The notes beneath the pieces are model-generated. The model was not told the origin of the DNA, searched no databases, and saw only the letters and a list, made by a program, of their open reading frames with translations. The position numbers and the translations under genes were made by a program. DNA of 20,223 bases from a virus, in IMG/VR virus record IMGVR_UViG_3300022900_000928, positions 1-20,223 of that record; one strand, 5' to 3'. Positions within the stretch are counted from its first letter, which is position 1, and each line of letters begins with the position of its first letter. Positions 1-7,471 of the stretch are shown here, piece after piece.

Positions 1-811
1 TGTGTTTGGTGACGAATGCCATGGGTTTAAATCCAAATCACTTACTACGATTATGGAAAAGTGTACCGAAGCAGAATACCGATTTGGCACCACAGGTACA
101 TTGGATGGTTCACTCACACATGAATTGGTTCTACAAGGTTTGTTTGGCCGTGTATTTAAGGTAACCACAACACGTGCGTTGCAAGATAATGATACACTTG
201 CTAAATTGGCAATCACCAGACTTGTTTTAAACTATAGTAAGACAAGTAGAGAAGCATGCAATGGGTTAACATACCAAGATGAAATTGATTTTGTCGTTAC
301 CAATGAGAAAAGAAATACACTCATTAGAAACCTAGCAGTAGATCAAACAGGTAACACATTGGTGCTATTCCAGTATGTAGAGAAACATGGTAAGGTTCTT
401 TATGATATAATAAGAGCCAAGGCACATGAAGATAGGAAAGTATTTTTTGTCTCAGGTCAGACAGAGACTGCCGATAGAGAAGCAATTCGTAAAATCACAG
501 AGAAACAAACAGATGCAATTATTGTCGCATCCATGGGTACATTTTCTACTGGTATAAATATTAGGAACCTACATAATATTATATTTGCATCTCCATCCAA
601 ATCACAGATTAGAGTTCTTCAAAGTATTGGACGTGGACTAAGAAAATCTGATGATGGTAGAGTTACAAAACTATTTGATATAACGGATGATTTATCCATT
701 AGGTCTCGAAAGAATTTCTGTTTGTTACACTCAGCTGAAAGGTTGAAAATGTATCAGAATGAAAATTTTGATTATAAAACATACGAGATAAATATTGATG
801 ATGGAAGTTAA
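1..811 (+). CDS. uvsW: UvsW-like recombination DNA helicase, 3' part (5' end outside window)
   Basis: Superfamily 2 helicase that in T4 unwinds branched DNA and R-loops and helps switch from origin- to recombination-dependent replication. The reading frame is open from the first bases, so the start and the Walker A motif lie upstream. The visible part begins at the DECH box (Walker B, bases 11-22) and continues through the whole C-terminal RecA-like domain: a FGTTGTL stretch, VFFVSG, a motif V region (FSTGINIRNLHNIIFA) and motif VI (QSIGRGLRKS). These stretches align with T4 UvsW from memory, including the ASxGxFSTGI and QxIGRxLRK segments. The stop codon overlaps the start of the next gene, pointing to co-transcription. 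High confidence in the family; the GTG at base 2 is not the real start. Confidence 0.93.
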   Translation, partial: VFGDECHGFKSKSLTTIMEKCTEAEYRFGTTGTLDGSLTHELVLQGLFGRVFKVTTTRALQDNDTLAKLAITRLVLNYSKTSREACNGLTYQDEIDFVVTNEKRNTLIRNLAVDQTGNTLVLFQYVEKHGKVLYDIIRAKAHEDRKVFFVSGQTETADREAIRKITEKQTDAIIVASMGTFSTGINIRNLHNIIFASPSKSQIRVLQSIGRGLRKSDDGRVTKLFDITDDLSIRSRKNFCLLHSAERLKMYQNENFDYKTYEINIDDGS

Positions 812-1169
812 ACAACTTAAACTTACTAACAATGATGAAATCATCTGTGAGGTAGTCACCTGGGCAGAAGATGGTGATCTTATTGTTGTTAATGCATTTA
901 AAATTCTAAATGTAGAAGATCAACAACGTGGTTTAAAATATTATTATTTTAGACCTTTCATGGTCTTTCAAGAAGATAATGAACAGAGAATTAATTCTTC
1001 ACACATTATTGCAGAAGCATATCCATCAGATGAAATGATAGAACATTATGCCGGTGCGGTAAAAGATGCTTTGGATGTAGCTGAGAATAGAGTTACGGTA
1101 ACCGAAGATCAGTTGGAAGCATTGGATAGTGAAACCATTGATCCAGAAATAAAGAAACACTTCCATTAG
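798..1169 (+). CDS. small Sm-like-fold conserved phage protein (paralogue of the gene at 11775)
   Basis: About 123 aa, function unknown. The first half has the pattern L-T-N-x-x-E-I-I-C-E-V, then D-G-D-L, a F-R-P-F-M segment and a S-S-H-I-I strand, which looks like a small five-strand beta barrel of the Sm/Hfq type. This is a fold guess from pattern only. The second half is an acidic helix-rich tail ending in KKHFH. The same plan occurs in the protein at 11775-12059. The start is either ATG 798 or ATG 801; both overlap the uvsW stop by 11-14 bases and neither has a strong Shine-Dalgarno sequence, so translation is probably coupled to uvsW. RNA binding would be a reasonable hypothesis but is not shown. 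Confidence 0.75.
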   Translation: MMEVKQLKLTNNDEIICEVVTWAEDGDLIVVNAFKILNVEDQQRGLKYYYFRPFMVFQEDNEQRINSSHIIAEAYPSDEMIEHYAGAVKDALDVAENRVTVTEDQLEALDSETIDPEIKKHFH

Positions 1170-1245
1170 AAGGGTATACCACTGCCTCCGTACCATTGTA
1201 TTAGGATTATATCATACTTTCGGAGTGCTGTAAATCAATGAATGC

Positions 1246-1262
1246 TTTCTTAAATTAAGAAA
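1246..1262. repeat. perfect 8-bp inverted repeat upstream of gene 55 promoter
   Basis: TTTCTTAA, one base (A), then TTAAGAAA form a 17-base odd palindrome that ends 7 bases before the -35 box of the gene 55 promoter. It could be an operator or a weak AT-rich hairpin at the end of the uvsW transcript. There is no GC stem or T-run, so a classical terminator is unlikely. Confidence 0.5.
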
Positions 1263-1269
1263 ATGCACA

Positions 1270-1298
1270 TATACTTTTGTAATGATACGTGTTATAAT
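1270..1298 (+). promoter_or_regulatory. sigma-70-like promoter for gene 55
   Basis: A TATACT -35 box (1270-1275), 17-base spacer and perfect TATAAT -10 box (1293-1298) with an upstream TG (1290-1291, extended -10). It fits the pattern shared by seven other sites in the window. The predicted transcript starts near 1305, giving a leader of roughly 17 bases that carries the strong AAAGGAG ribosome site (1309-1315). Confidence 0.8.
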
Positions 1299-1321
1299 AG
1301 ACACAATGAAAGGAGTGAACT

Positions 1322-1900
1322 ATGTCCAAAAAGGAAAATGTTCATTATGTAAATAATGCTCAATTCTCACAATCCGTGGTTGATTATGTGACCTTGGTAA
1401 GAGAAGCAGAGAAAGATAATAATCCAATTCCGATAGTACCTAACTATATTGCAGAATGTTTCCTGCGTATTTCTGAGGGTCTGTCACACAAATCAAACTT
1501 TATTCGTTACACATACCGTGAGGAAATGGTAATGGATGGAGTTGAAAACTGCCTCAAAGCTATTCTGAATTATAATTTGGAAACCGCAACGCGTACTGGC
1601 AGACCTAATGCATTTGCCTACTTCACACAGATTGTATGGTATGCATTTCTTCGCAGGATTGCCAAAGAGAAAAAACAACAGGACATTAAAATGTCTTACC
1701 TGTCCAAGGTTAATGTTGAAGATCTTATGGGTGCGGGTGAAGAAGACTTTGTCCAAACAGAACACATTGTTGAAGCTATCCGTCAGCGTATTGGTCGTAT
1801 TAGGGAAACCGATAACCAAATTAAAATATACGCTAAAGAAGAGAAAAAGAAACGTAAGAATAAAAACCAAGATTCTGATTTGAGTGACTTTTTAGAATGA
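1322..1900 (+). CDS. 55: late-gene sigma factor gp55
   Basis: RNA polymerase sigma factor that directs host polymerase to late promoters (TATAAATA in T4) and couples late transcription to replication through the sliding clamp. The 192-aa protein matches T4 gp55 (185 aa) along its length: the YVNN start, an I-x-E-G-L-S segment near residue 50, the YREEMVMDG helix near 65-73, and the AYFTQIVWYAFLRRIAKEKK core helix near residues 99-118, which corresponds to sigma region 2. The final residues D-L-S-D-F-L-E resemble the T4 gp55 tail that binds gp45. Strong AAAGGAG site 6 bases before ATG and its own promoter. It heads the 55-47-46 unit, with gene 47 overlapping by ATGA. Confidence 0.95.
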   Translation: MSKKENVHYVNNAQFSQSVVDYVTLVREAEKDNNPIPIVPNYIAECFLRISEGLSHKSNFIRYTYREEMVMDGVENCLKAILNYNLETATRTGRPNAFAYFTQIVWYAFLRRIAKEKKQQDIKMSYLSKVNVEDLMGAGEEDFVQTEHIVEAIRQRIGRIRETDNQIKIYAKEEKKKRKNKNQDSDLSDFLE

Positions 1901-2958
1901 AAATTGCCTTTCTGAATGATACACACTGCGGTATCCGTAATTCGTCCGATGTTTTTTTACAGAACCATGAAGATTTTTATGGTAAAGTTTTCTTTCCATA
2001 TCTTTTAGAAAATAATATCACCCAGATTATCCATTTGGGTGATTACTACGACCATCGTAAGTTTATTAACTTTAAAGCGATGCATCATAATCGTAGACAT
2101 TTTCTTGAGCCTCTGCGTAAACATGGTATTAAAATGGATATTATTCCAGGTAACCATGATACGTACTATAAGAATACAAACAATCTTAACTCATTGAAGG
2201 AACTCTTTGGCCACTTTATGAATGAGATTCATATTGTTATGGAACCAAAAGTTATGGAATATGATAAACTAAAGATTGGTTTGATGCCTTGGATCTGTGC
2301 AGATAACTATGAAAAGTCTATGGAGTTTATCCGTAGTTGTGATGCTGATATTCTTGGTGCTCACTTAGAACTCAATGGTTTTGATTTGATGCGTGGGGTC
2401 AAGGCAACGGATGGTATGGATCCATCGCTATTTAAACGCTTTGAGATGGTTCTATCAGGTCACTACCATACCAAGTCACAGAAAGATAATATTCATTACT
2501 TTGGTTCACAGATGGAATATTTCTGGTCCGATGCTGGTGATCCAAAATATTTCCATATTCTTGATACGGATACACGAGAACTTACTGCTGTAAACAATCC
2601 ATACACTTTATTTGAAAAAGTTGTTTACGATGACAGCAAAATGGATTATAATACATATGACGTGTCAAAATTTGATAACAAGTTTGTTAAGATCATTGTT
2701 GTCAATAAATCGGATGCATTTATCTTTGACAGGTTTGTAGATAGAATTCAGGGACGCGAGATCCATGAGCTAAAGATTGCCGAAACTTTTAATGAGTTTG
2801 TAGGCGAAAACGTTGATGATGAGAATATCTCTTTTGAGGATACAGGTGAGTTGCTAAACACATACGTTGATGCAGTTGATACGGAACTGGATAAGAGCCG
2901 TATTAAGATGCAGATGAGTGAACTTATGGTTGAAGCACAAACATTAGAAATTGCATGA
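1897..2958 (+). CDS. 47: recombination nuclease subunit gp47 (Mre11/SbcD-like)
   Basis: Nuclease subunit of the gp46/47 complex, which resects double-strand ends to start recombination-dependent replication and degrades host DNA. The metallophosphoesterase motifs appear in order: D8-x-H10, GD-x-x-D (48-52), GNHD (85-88) and GHYH (188-191), supplying the ligands for the two metal ions. Length of 353 aa is close to T4 gp47 (339 aa). The start ATG overlaps the gene 55 stop by four bases (ATGA), and its own stop overlaps gene 46 in the same way, so the three genes are probably translationally coupled. No oddities seen. Confidence 0.95.
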   Translation: MKIAFLNDTHCGIRNSSDVFLQNHEDFYGKVFFPYLLENNITQIIHLGDYYDHRKFINFKAMHHNRRHFLEPLRKHGIKMDIIPGNHDTYYKNTNNLNSLKELFGHFMNEIHIVMEPKVMEYDKLKIGLMPWICADNYEKSMEFIRSCDADILGAHLELNGFDLMRGVKATDGMDPSLFKRFEMVLSGHYHTKSQKDNIHYFGSQMEYFWSDAGDPKYFHILDTDTRELTAVNNPYTLFEKVVYDDSKMDYNTYDVSKFDNKFVKIIVVNKSDAFIFDRFVDRIQGREIHELKIAETFNEFVGENVDDENISFEDTGELLNTYVDAVDTELDKSRIKMQMSELMVEAQTLEIA

Positions 2959-4664
2959 TTAGATTTACTAAAGTAAAATGGAAAAATTTTCTTTCAACCG
3001 GAAATTCTTTCACAGAGATTGATTTAACTCGAAATAAATCCACACTGGTTGTTGGACAAAATGGCGCTGGTAAATCAACAATGTTGGATGCTATCTCCTT
3101 TGGTCTCTTTGGTAAACCACATCGGAACATTAATAAACCACAACTGGTTAACTCAGTGAATGGTAAGAATTGTGTCGTCGAGGTTGAGTTTACCCTAGGC
3201 AATAATAATTTTAAAATCGTTAGGGGTATCTCTCCTGGTGTGTTTGAGATTTGGAAAAATGAGCAGATGCTTAACCAATCCTCACACTCTAAAGAATATC
3301 AGAAGATCCTAGAACAAAACATCCTCAAACTGAACCATAAGTCGTTCCATCAAGTTGTGGTTCTAGGGTCTTCTTCCTTTATTCCTTTTATGCAATTACA
3401 GTCAGGACACAGACGTGAAGTGATTGAGGATTTGCTTGATATTAATATCTTCTCTAAGATGAATACGTTACTGCGTGAACAGACTAATACATTAAAGGAG
3501 AGCATTCGTCAAGTATCATATGAGGTTGATATCTCTAAAACTCGTATTGAATCGCACGAGAAATATATTAAAGATGTCCAAGTGTTGACTGAGGCTAATA
3601 TTGAAGCAAAGAAGAAGAAGATTAGTGCAAGTCAAGATGCAATTAATGCTTTAATGGAAACCAATACAACCATTACTGCTGATATTGAAAAAGAGCAAGA
3701 GCCTATTGAACGAGAAATCTCTAAACTCACTACAAAGCAACAAACAATTATCCAGTATCAGGCACAGTTTAAGCAACGGATGTCAACTGTAGCCAAGGAT
3801 GCAAAGTTCTATGAAGAACATGATACCTGCCCAACTTGTTCACAGGATATTACAGAAGAACTAAGAACAGTAAAACTTAATTCGGCAAAATCCACAGCAA
3901 AAGAACTTAAGGTTGCAATGGATAAAGCCAATGATGAAAGTACTTTACTTGAATCTTCTCTTACCACAGCCAATGAAACACTTACTAAGGTTCGTGAATG
4001 GCAAAGAGACCTATTGTCCAACACAAAAGAGATTACAAGACTGCAGGGTGAGATTAGAGAACTTGAATCTGAAATTGCCGGTACTGCCGTTGAGGATTTG
4101 CAGAATGCTAGAGATGAACTAAAACAACACATTGAGCAGAAACAAGCTTTGATGGAACGTAAGCTTGATTTAAATGACCAACTAGCCTATAATGGTGTTA
4201 TCAGTGAAATGCTGAAGGACACTGGTATTAAGACTAAGATCATTAAGCAGTATTTACCAGCAATCAATAAGTTGGTAAACCAATACCTACAAATCCTTGA
4301 CTTTTTTGTTCACTTTGATTTGGATGAATCATTTCAAGAAACAATTCGATCACGTCACCGTGATGAGTTTACCTATGAATCCTTTTCAGAAGGTGAGAAA
4401 CAACGAATTGACCTTTCACTGTTATTCACTTGGCGCCAAGTTGCTAAGATGAAAAACTCTATTGCAACTAACTTATTAATTCTAGATGAAACATTTGACT
4501 CGAGTCTTGATGCTGACGGCGTTGAGAATTTACTTAAGATTCTATATACTCTCCCTGACGATTCGAATGTTTTTGTCATCTCTCACAAGGGGGAGATTCT
4601 AGATGGTAAATTTGAAAACAAGATTGAATTTTATAAAGATAAGAACTTCAGTAAAATAAAGTGA
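2955..4664 (+). CDS. 46: recombination ATPase subunit gp46 (Rad50/SbcC-like)
   Basis: SMC-like ATPase partner of gp47. Walker A GQNGAGKST lies at residues 34-42. Two coiled-coil arms flank a CPTC zinc hook at residues 292-295. The ABC signature FSEGEKQR is at 477-484 and Walker B LLILDE at 507-512. The 569 aa compare with 560 in T4. It starts at an ATGA overlap with gene 47. Its last codons (K-N-F-S-K-I-K-stop) are duplicated, slightly diverged, 696 bases downstream after the PP-loop gene, which suggests that the following gene was inserted at the exact end of gene 46. Confidence 0.96.
   Translation: MIRFTKVKWKNFLSTGNSFTEIDLTRNKSTLVVGQNGAGKSTMLDAISFGLFGKPHRNINKPQLVNSVNGKNCVVEVEFTLGNNNFKIVRGISPGVFEIWKNEQMLNQSSHSKEYQKILEQNILKLNHKSFHQVVVLGSSSFIPFMQLQSGHRREVIEDLLDINIFSKMNTLLREQTNTLKESIRQVSYEVDISKTRIESHEKYIKDVQVLTEANIEAKKKKISASQDAINALMETNTTITADIEKEQEPIEREISKLTTKQQTIIQYQAQFKQRMSTVAKDAKFYEEHDTCPTCSQDITEELRTVKLNSAKSTAKELKVAMDKANDESTLLESSLTTANETLTKVREWQRDLLSNTKEITRLQGEIRELESEIAGTAVEDLQNARDELKQHIEQKQALMERKLDLNDQLAYNGVISEMLKDTGIKTKIIKQYLPAINKLVNQYLQILDFFVHFDLDESFQETIRSRHRDEFTYESFSEGEKQRIDLSLLFTWRQVAKMKNSIATNLLILDETFDSSLDADGVENLLKILYTLPDDSNVFVISHKGEILDGKFENKIEFYKDKNFSKIK
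4633..4663 (+). repeat. direct repeat, left copy (3' end of gene 46)
   Basis: Matches 5329-5359 at 28 of 31 positions, at an offset of exactly 696 bases. The three differences are transitions (G/A at 4638, C/T at 4649, A/G at 4650). This copy is the coding tail of gene 46; the left copy ends at the GTG that starts the PP-loop gene. Confidence 0.88.
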
Positions 4665-5326
4665 TAGATGATTTTAATCTAATAAAAGATAGAAATAGAA
4701 AAAACATTTTGGTTTCTATTTCAGGTGGTGTTGATTCAGCACTGTTAATGTATTTGTTAGTAAAATATGTTTATGAAAATAATTTAAATGTGTCTATCAC
4801 ACCGTGGACTAATGTAGATTTATATCGTCCTGGTAATGATAAAGCAGTTAAAAAAATTATATCATGCATTCAATCTAGATATCCATATCATATTGAAGAA
4901 AATATAATTGATTATTATTATAAAGAAAAAACCAAAAAAGAACATACAAAGGAATTTTGGGATAGAATATTTAAAACTAATAGATATGATTTATATATGA
5001 GTGGTACAACATCAACACCACCAATTGATGTTATGAAAAAATTAAATATGTACGATCATTTTCTACATATGACCATACAGCTAGGTGATACCCGTACGTT
5101 ACCAGATCAAAATAATCTCATCTATCAAAAAAGCACAAGAATGGATGTTTATAAACCATTCATAAACATTGATAAATCTCAATTGGCCAAAATTTATTAT
5201 GAGGAAGATCTTATGGAAGATTTATTCCCATTAACACAATCATGTATTGCACCAAAACGACCTTGTTACACTTGTTGGTGGTGTGCTGAAAAAAATTGGG
5301 CATTTGGTCTTTATGATATGTCATAA
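4661..5326 (+). CDS. QueC-like PP-loop ATPase, AT-rich inserted cargo gene
   Basis: PP-loop enzyme of the N-type ATP pyrophosphatase superfamily, 221 aa. The nucleotide-binding SGGVDS motif is at residues 21-26. The C-terminal part resembles QueC (7-cyano-7-deazaguanine synthase): a Y-K-P-F-x-x-x-D-K-S segment, T-Q-S-C, and four cysteines (195, 202, 205, 208) spaced like the QueC zinc site, followed by W-A-F. A role in making a 7-deazaguanine-type base is therefore possible, but no QueD, QueE or FolE partner is in this window and other PP-loop amidating enzymes remain possible. The start is GTG, overlapping the gene 46 stop (GTGA), with no clear ribosome site. It is visibly more AT-rich than its neighbours (many AGA, ATA and TTA codons) and flanked by the gene 46 tail repeat, both signs of transfer. 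Confidence 0.8.
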   Translation: MIDDFNLIKDRNRKNILVSISGGVDSALLMYLLVKYVYENNLNVSITPWTNVDLYRPGNDKAVKKIISCIQSRYPYHIEENIIDYYYKEKTKKEHTKEFWDRIFKTNRYDLYMSGTTSTPPIDVMKKLNMYDHFLHMTIQLGDTRTLPDQNNLIYQKSTRMDVYKPFINIDKSQLAKIYYEEDLMEDLFPLTQSCIAPKRPCYTCWWCAEKNWAFGLYDMS

Positions 5327-5328
5327 TA

Positions 5329-5359
5329 ATAAAAATAAGAACTTTGGTAAAATAAAGTG
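5329..5359 (+). repeat. direct repeat, right copy (diverged gene 46 tail, untranslated)
   Basis: Second copy of the gene 46 3' end. Read in the gene 46 frame it would encode K-N-K-N-F-G-K-I-K followed by TGT instead of a stop, so it is a relic. It directly abuts the -35 box (5360) of the sliding clamp promoter. The simplest reading is that gene 46 once ended here beside the clamp promoter and that the PP-loop gene plus a second gene 46 tail came in between. Confidence 0.85.
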
Positions 5360-5388
5360 TTTACAAGAAGTCAAAACCGTGATATAAT
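5360..5388 (+). promoter_or_regulatory. sigma-70-like promoter for sliding clamp gene 45
   Basis: TTTACA (5360-5365), 17-base spacer, TATAAT (5383-5388) with TG at 5380-5381. This is one of the best copies of the shared promoter pattern. Transcription would start near 5395, leaving a leader of about 27 bases that contains a T7 run and the AGGA ribosome site (5411-5414). Confidence 0.88.
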
Positions 5389-5421
5389 ACATCATACACA
5401 TTTTTTTATGAGGAACCTACT

Positions 5422-6099
5422 ATGGAACTAAGCGACAACACTCTCACAATTCTCAAGAACTTCTCTGGTATTAATCAGAATCTAATGGTTCGCGAGGGCA
5501 ATACGGTCAAGACTATGTCTGAGGCCCGTAACATCATGGCATCAGCAGATGTCACTGAAACTTTTCCACAAACATTCGGCGTCTATGATCTGAATGAATT
5601 CATCAGTGTCTTGGATTTGGTTGATAAACCACAGCTCAATTTCAATGAAAGTTATGTAGTCATTGGTGATACCGCTGGCCGATCCAAAGTTAAATACTTT
5701 TTCTCACCTGAGGAAACCCTTACCACACCAAGTAAGGATATCAAGATGCCAGAGTCCGAGGTTAAGTTTGAACTGACCACTGATACACTGACTAAATTGA
5801 AACGCGCTGCTTCTGCCTTGGGTCACTCAGATGTGTCCATCACAGGTAAGAATGGTGTGCTAAACTTTGCCGTTGTTGATAGTGCCAACTCTACATCGAA
5901 TACATATTCTATTGATGTTGATGGTGAGTTTGCGGCAGATGCAACTTTTAACTTTATTATGAATATTGGTAACCTAAAGATTGTCCCAGGCGATTATGAC
6001 GTCTCAATCTCTTCCAAACTCATTTCCCATTTTCAACATAAAAAACTTAATGTGCAATATTGGATTGCACTAGAGAAATCATCTACATTTGGAGCTTAA
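5422..6099 (+). CDS. 45: DNA polymerase sliding clamp gp45
   Basis: Trimeric ring that holds gp43 on DNA and, in T4, also activates late transcription with gp55 and gp33. The 225-aa length matches T4 gp45 (228 aa). The N-terminal L-S-x-N-T-x-x-I-L-K-N-F segment, the V-Y-D-L-N-E-F-I segment near residue 55, the F-N-F-I-M-N-I-x-N-L-K-I-x-P-G-D-Y stretch near 176-192, and the C-terminal W-I-A-L-E-K-S-S-T all align with T4 gp45. The ribosome site AGGA lies 7 bases before ATG, and the gene has its own strong promoter, as expected for an abundant replication protein. No oddities. Confidence 0.95.
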   Translation: MELSDNTLTILKNFSGINQNLMVREGNTVKTMSEARNIMASADVTETFPQTFGVYDLNEFISVLDLVDKPQLNFNESYVVIGDTAGRSKVKYFFSPEETLTTPSKDIKMPESEVKFELTTDTLTKLKRAASALGHSDVSITGKNGVLNFAVVDSANSTSNTYSIDVDGEFAADATFNFIMNIGNLKIVPGDYDVSISSKLISHFQHKKLNVQYWIALEKSSTFGA

Positions 6100-6100
6100 T

Positions 6101-6304
6101 ATGTCAGATAAAACACCCCAAGATCAACTTAATGAAATTGCCAACCGTATCGGCCGTAGCACTATTGCCGTTATTGATGCCATTACCACACGTGGTGGCT
6201 TTAAAGGCGAAGAGCTATCAACCATCGGTCAGTTACGTGATCAGTGTGTCCAGGCAATTCAATTGGTAGAACAAGTGCAACAGGAACAGGCAATGAATAG
6301 TTAA
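6101..6304 (+). CDS. small conserved phage protein between clamp and clamp-loader genes
   Basis: About 67 aa, function unknown. It is rich in Q, E and I with no cysteines and no membrane segment, and is predicted by eye as helical: D-Q-L-N-E-I-A-N-R-I-G near the start, then R-D-Q-C-V-Q-A-I-Q-L-V-E-Q-V-Q at the end, which could form a short coiled coil. The start at ATG 6101 is chosen because GGAG (6091-6094) sits 6 bases upstream; a TTG 12 bases earlier is open but less likely. The gene begins 1 base after the gp45 stop and so is probably co-transcribed with it. Confidence 0.75.
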   Translation: MSDKTPQDQLNEIANRIGRSTIAVIDAITTRGGFKGEELSTIGQLRDQCVQAIQLVEQVQQEQAMNS

Positions 6305-6375
6305 TGAATCAAACAATTGACAGCGTTAGTGTGAATAAATTTATTAAAGTATGGAGTAACTTGTCAAATGTCTAA
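6304..6375 (+). CDS. possible 23-aa coupled ORF or translational leader of gene 44
   Basis: ATG at 6304 shares its A with the preceding stop (TAATG) and the frame runs to a TAA at 6373-6375, overlapping the start of gene 44 by 8 bases. The peptide would be short and mixed (starts M-N-Q-T-I-D-S-V). The exact stop/start overlap at both ends suggests a translational relay into gene 44, but at this length chance is a real alternative. The stretch also holds a 12-base palindrome AATAAATTTATT (6334-6345). Confidence 0.3.
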   Translation: MNQTIDSVSVNKFIKVWSNLSNV

Positions 6376-7306
6376 TGAATTTCTGTGGGTAGAAAAATAT
6401 CGCCCTAAAAAAATCAATGATACTATTCTTCCGCAATCACTTAAGGATACATTTAATGCAATTGTTGATAAAGGTGATTTGCCTAATATGCTTTTTACCG
6501 GCACTGCTGGCCTTGGTAAAACCACCGTTGCTCGTGCTCTTTGTAATTCTCTCGACCTTGACCATATTGTTATCAACGGTTCCGAGGAAGGTAACATTGA
6601 AACACTAAGAGGTAAAATTAAACAATTTGCCTCTACCGTATCCTTGCAAGGTGGTTATAAGGTCGTTATCCTGGATGAGGCAGACTACTTGAATCCTCAG
6701 TCAACACAACCTGCACTTCGTGGGTTCATTGAGGAATTTAGTAACAACTGCCGATTCATTCTCACTTGTAACTTCAAGAACCGAATCATTGAACCTCTCC
6801 ATTCTCGGTGTGGCGTATATGAATTTAATACAAGTAAGAAGGACCTAGCTCAACTTGCTGCACAATTCATGAAACGCATGAAGTTCATCCTTGAAGAGGA
6901 AGGTGTGAGCTATGAAGAGATGGCAATTGCAGACTTGATCATGAAGTTTGCTCCTGATTGGCGTCGTGTTATTAATGAGTGCCAACGCTATTCATTGTCC
7001 GGTTTCATTGACTCGGGTGTTACCAAAAACCTGACCAATGATAACTATGACGGACTGATGAAACTCTTGAAGGAAAAAGACTTCAAGAAAATGCGTTCGT
7101 GGGTTGCTAATAATATTGATACTGATGCTTCTGCCATTTTCCGTGCAATCTATGACCGTGCGACAACTAAAATTAAAGCAGAATCCTTACCACAATTGAT
7201 TCTAATCCTTGCCGATTATCAATACAAGAACTCATTCGTTGCTGACCATGAATTGAACGTGGTTGCATGTATGACAGAGATTATGGCAAATGTCGAGTTT
7301 ATCTAA
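6368..7306 (+). CDS. 44: clamp loader ATPase large subunit gp44
   Basis: AAA+ ATPase that with gp62 opens and loads the gp45 ring at primer ends. Walker A GTAGLGKTT is at residues 45-53, Walker B ILDEAD at 101-106, a sensor-type T-C-N segment near 133-135 and the SRC arginine finger at 146-148. At 312 aa it is near T4 gp44 (319 aa), and the opening segment E-K-Y-R-P is typical of clamp loader subunits. The nearest ribosome site GGAG (6353-6356) is 11 bases from ATG, longer than usual, so coupling with the upstream reading frame may help. Its end overlaps a 55-aa membrane protein gene by 17 bases. Confidence 0.95.
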   Translation: MSNEFLWVEKYRPKKINDTILPQSLKDTFNAIVDKGDLPNMLFTGTAGLGKTTVARALCNSLDLDHIVINGSEEGNIETLRGKIKQFASTVSLQGGYKVVILDEADYLNPQSTQPALRGFIEEFSNNCRFILTCNFKNRIIEPLHSRCGVYEFNTSKKDLAQLAAQFMKRMKFILEEEGVSYEEMAIADLIMKFAPDWRRVINECQRYSLSGFIDSGVTKNLTNDNYDGLMKLLKEKDFKKMRSWVANNIDTDASAIFRAIYDRATTKIKAESLPQLILILADYQYKNSFVADHELNVVACMTEIMANVEFI

Positions 7307-7457
7307 ACTCTGGTATTATTGGACGAAGGCACTTGGAGAAAAAGCACATGCTGATTCGACTGAAGCAGATAAAGTTGCTTTAATCCGAACTGCCATCGTT
7401 TTATGGTATATAATAACCAATGCATTTATTATTGCAGGCGTTATTAGACATTGGTAA
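7290..7457 (+). CDS. small single-pass membrane protein (55 aa) overlapping gene 44
   Basis: A frame of 55 codons starting at ATG 7290, inside the end of gene 44 (17-base overlap). The N-terminal half is polar (W-Y-Y-W-T-K-A-L-G-E-K-A then acidic residues) and the C-terminal half is a single hydrophobic segment of about 20 residues containing T-A-I-V-L-W-Y-I-I-T-N-A-F-I-I-A-G, ending R-H-W. The L-G-E-K-A...D-K-V-A-L-I-R-T pattern is one I associate with tiny conserved proteins beside gene 44 in marine T4-like phages, but that is from memory. It fills an otherwise empty gap between two coding genes, which supports it. Function unknown, probably in the inner membrane. Confidence 0.72.
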   Translation: MSSLSKLWYYWTKALGEKAHADSTEADKVALIRTAIVLWYIITNAFIIAGVIRHW

Positions 7458-7471
7458 GATATAGATATATT

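Noticed and set aside
1493-1870. 125-codon open frame on the minus strand
   Set aside because: Shadow of gene 55, low-complexity F/L-rich product, no promoter.
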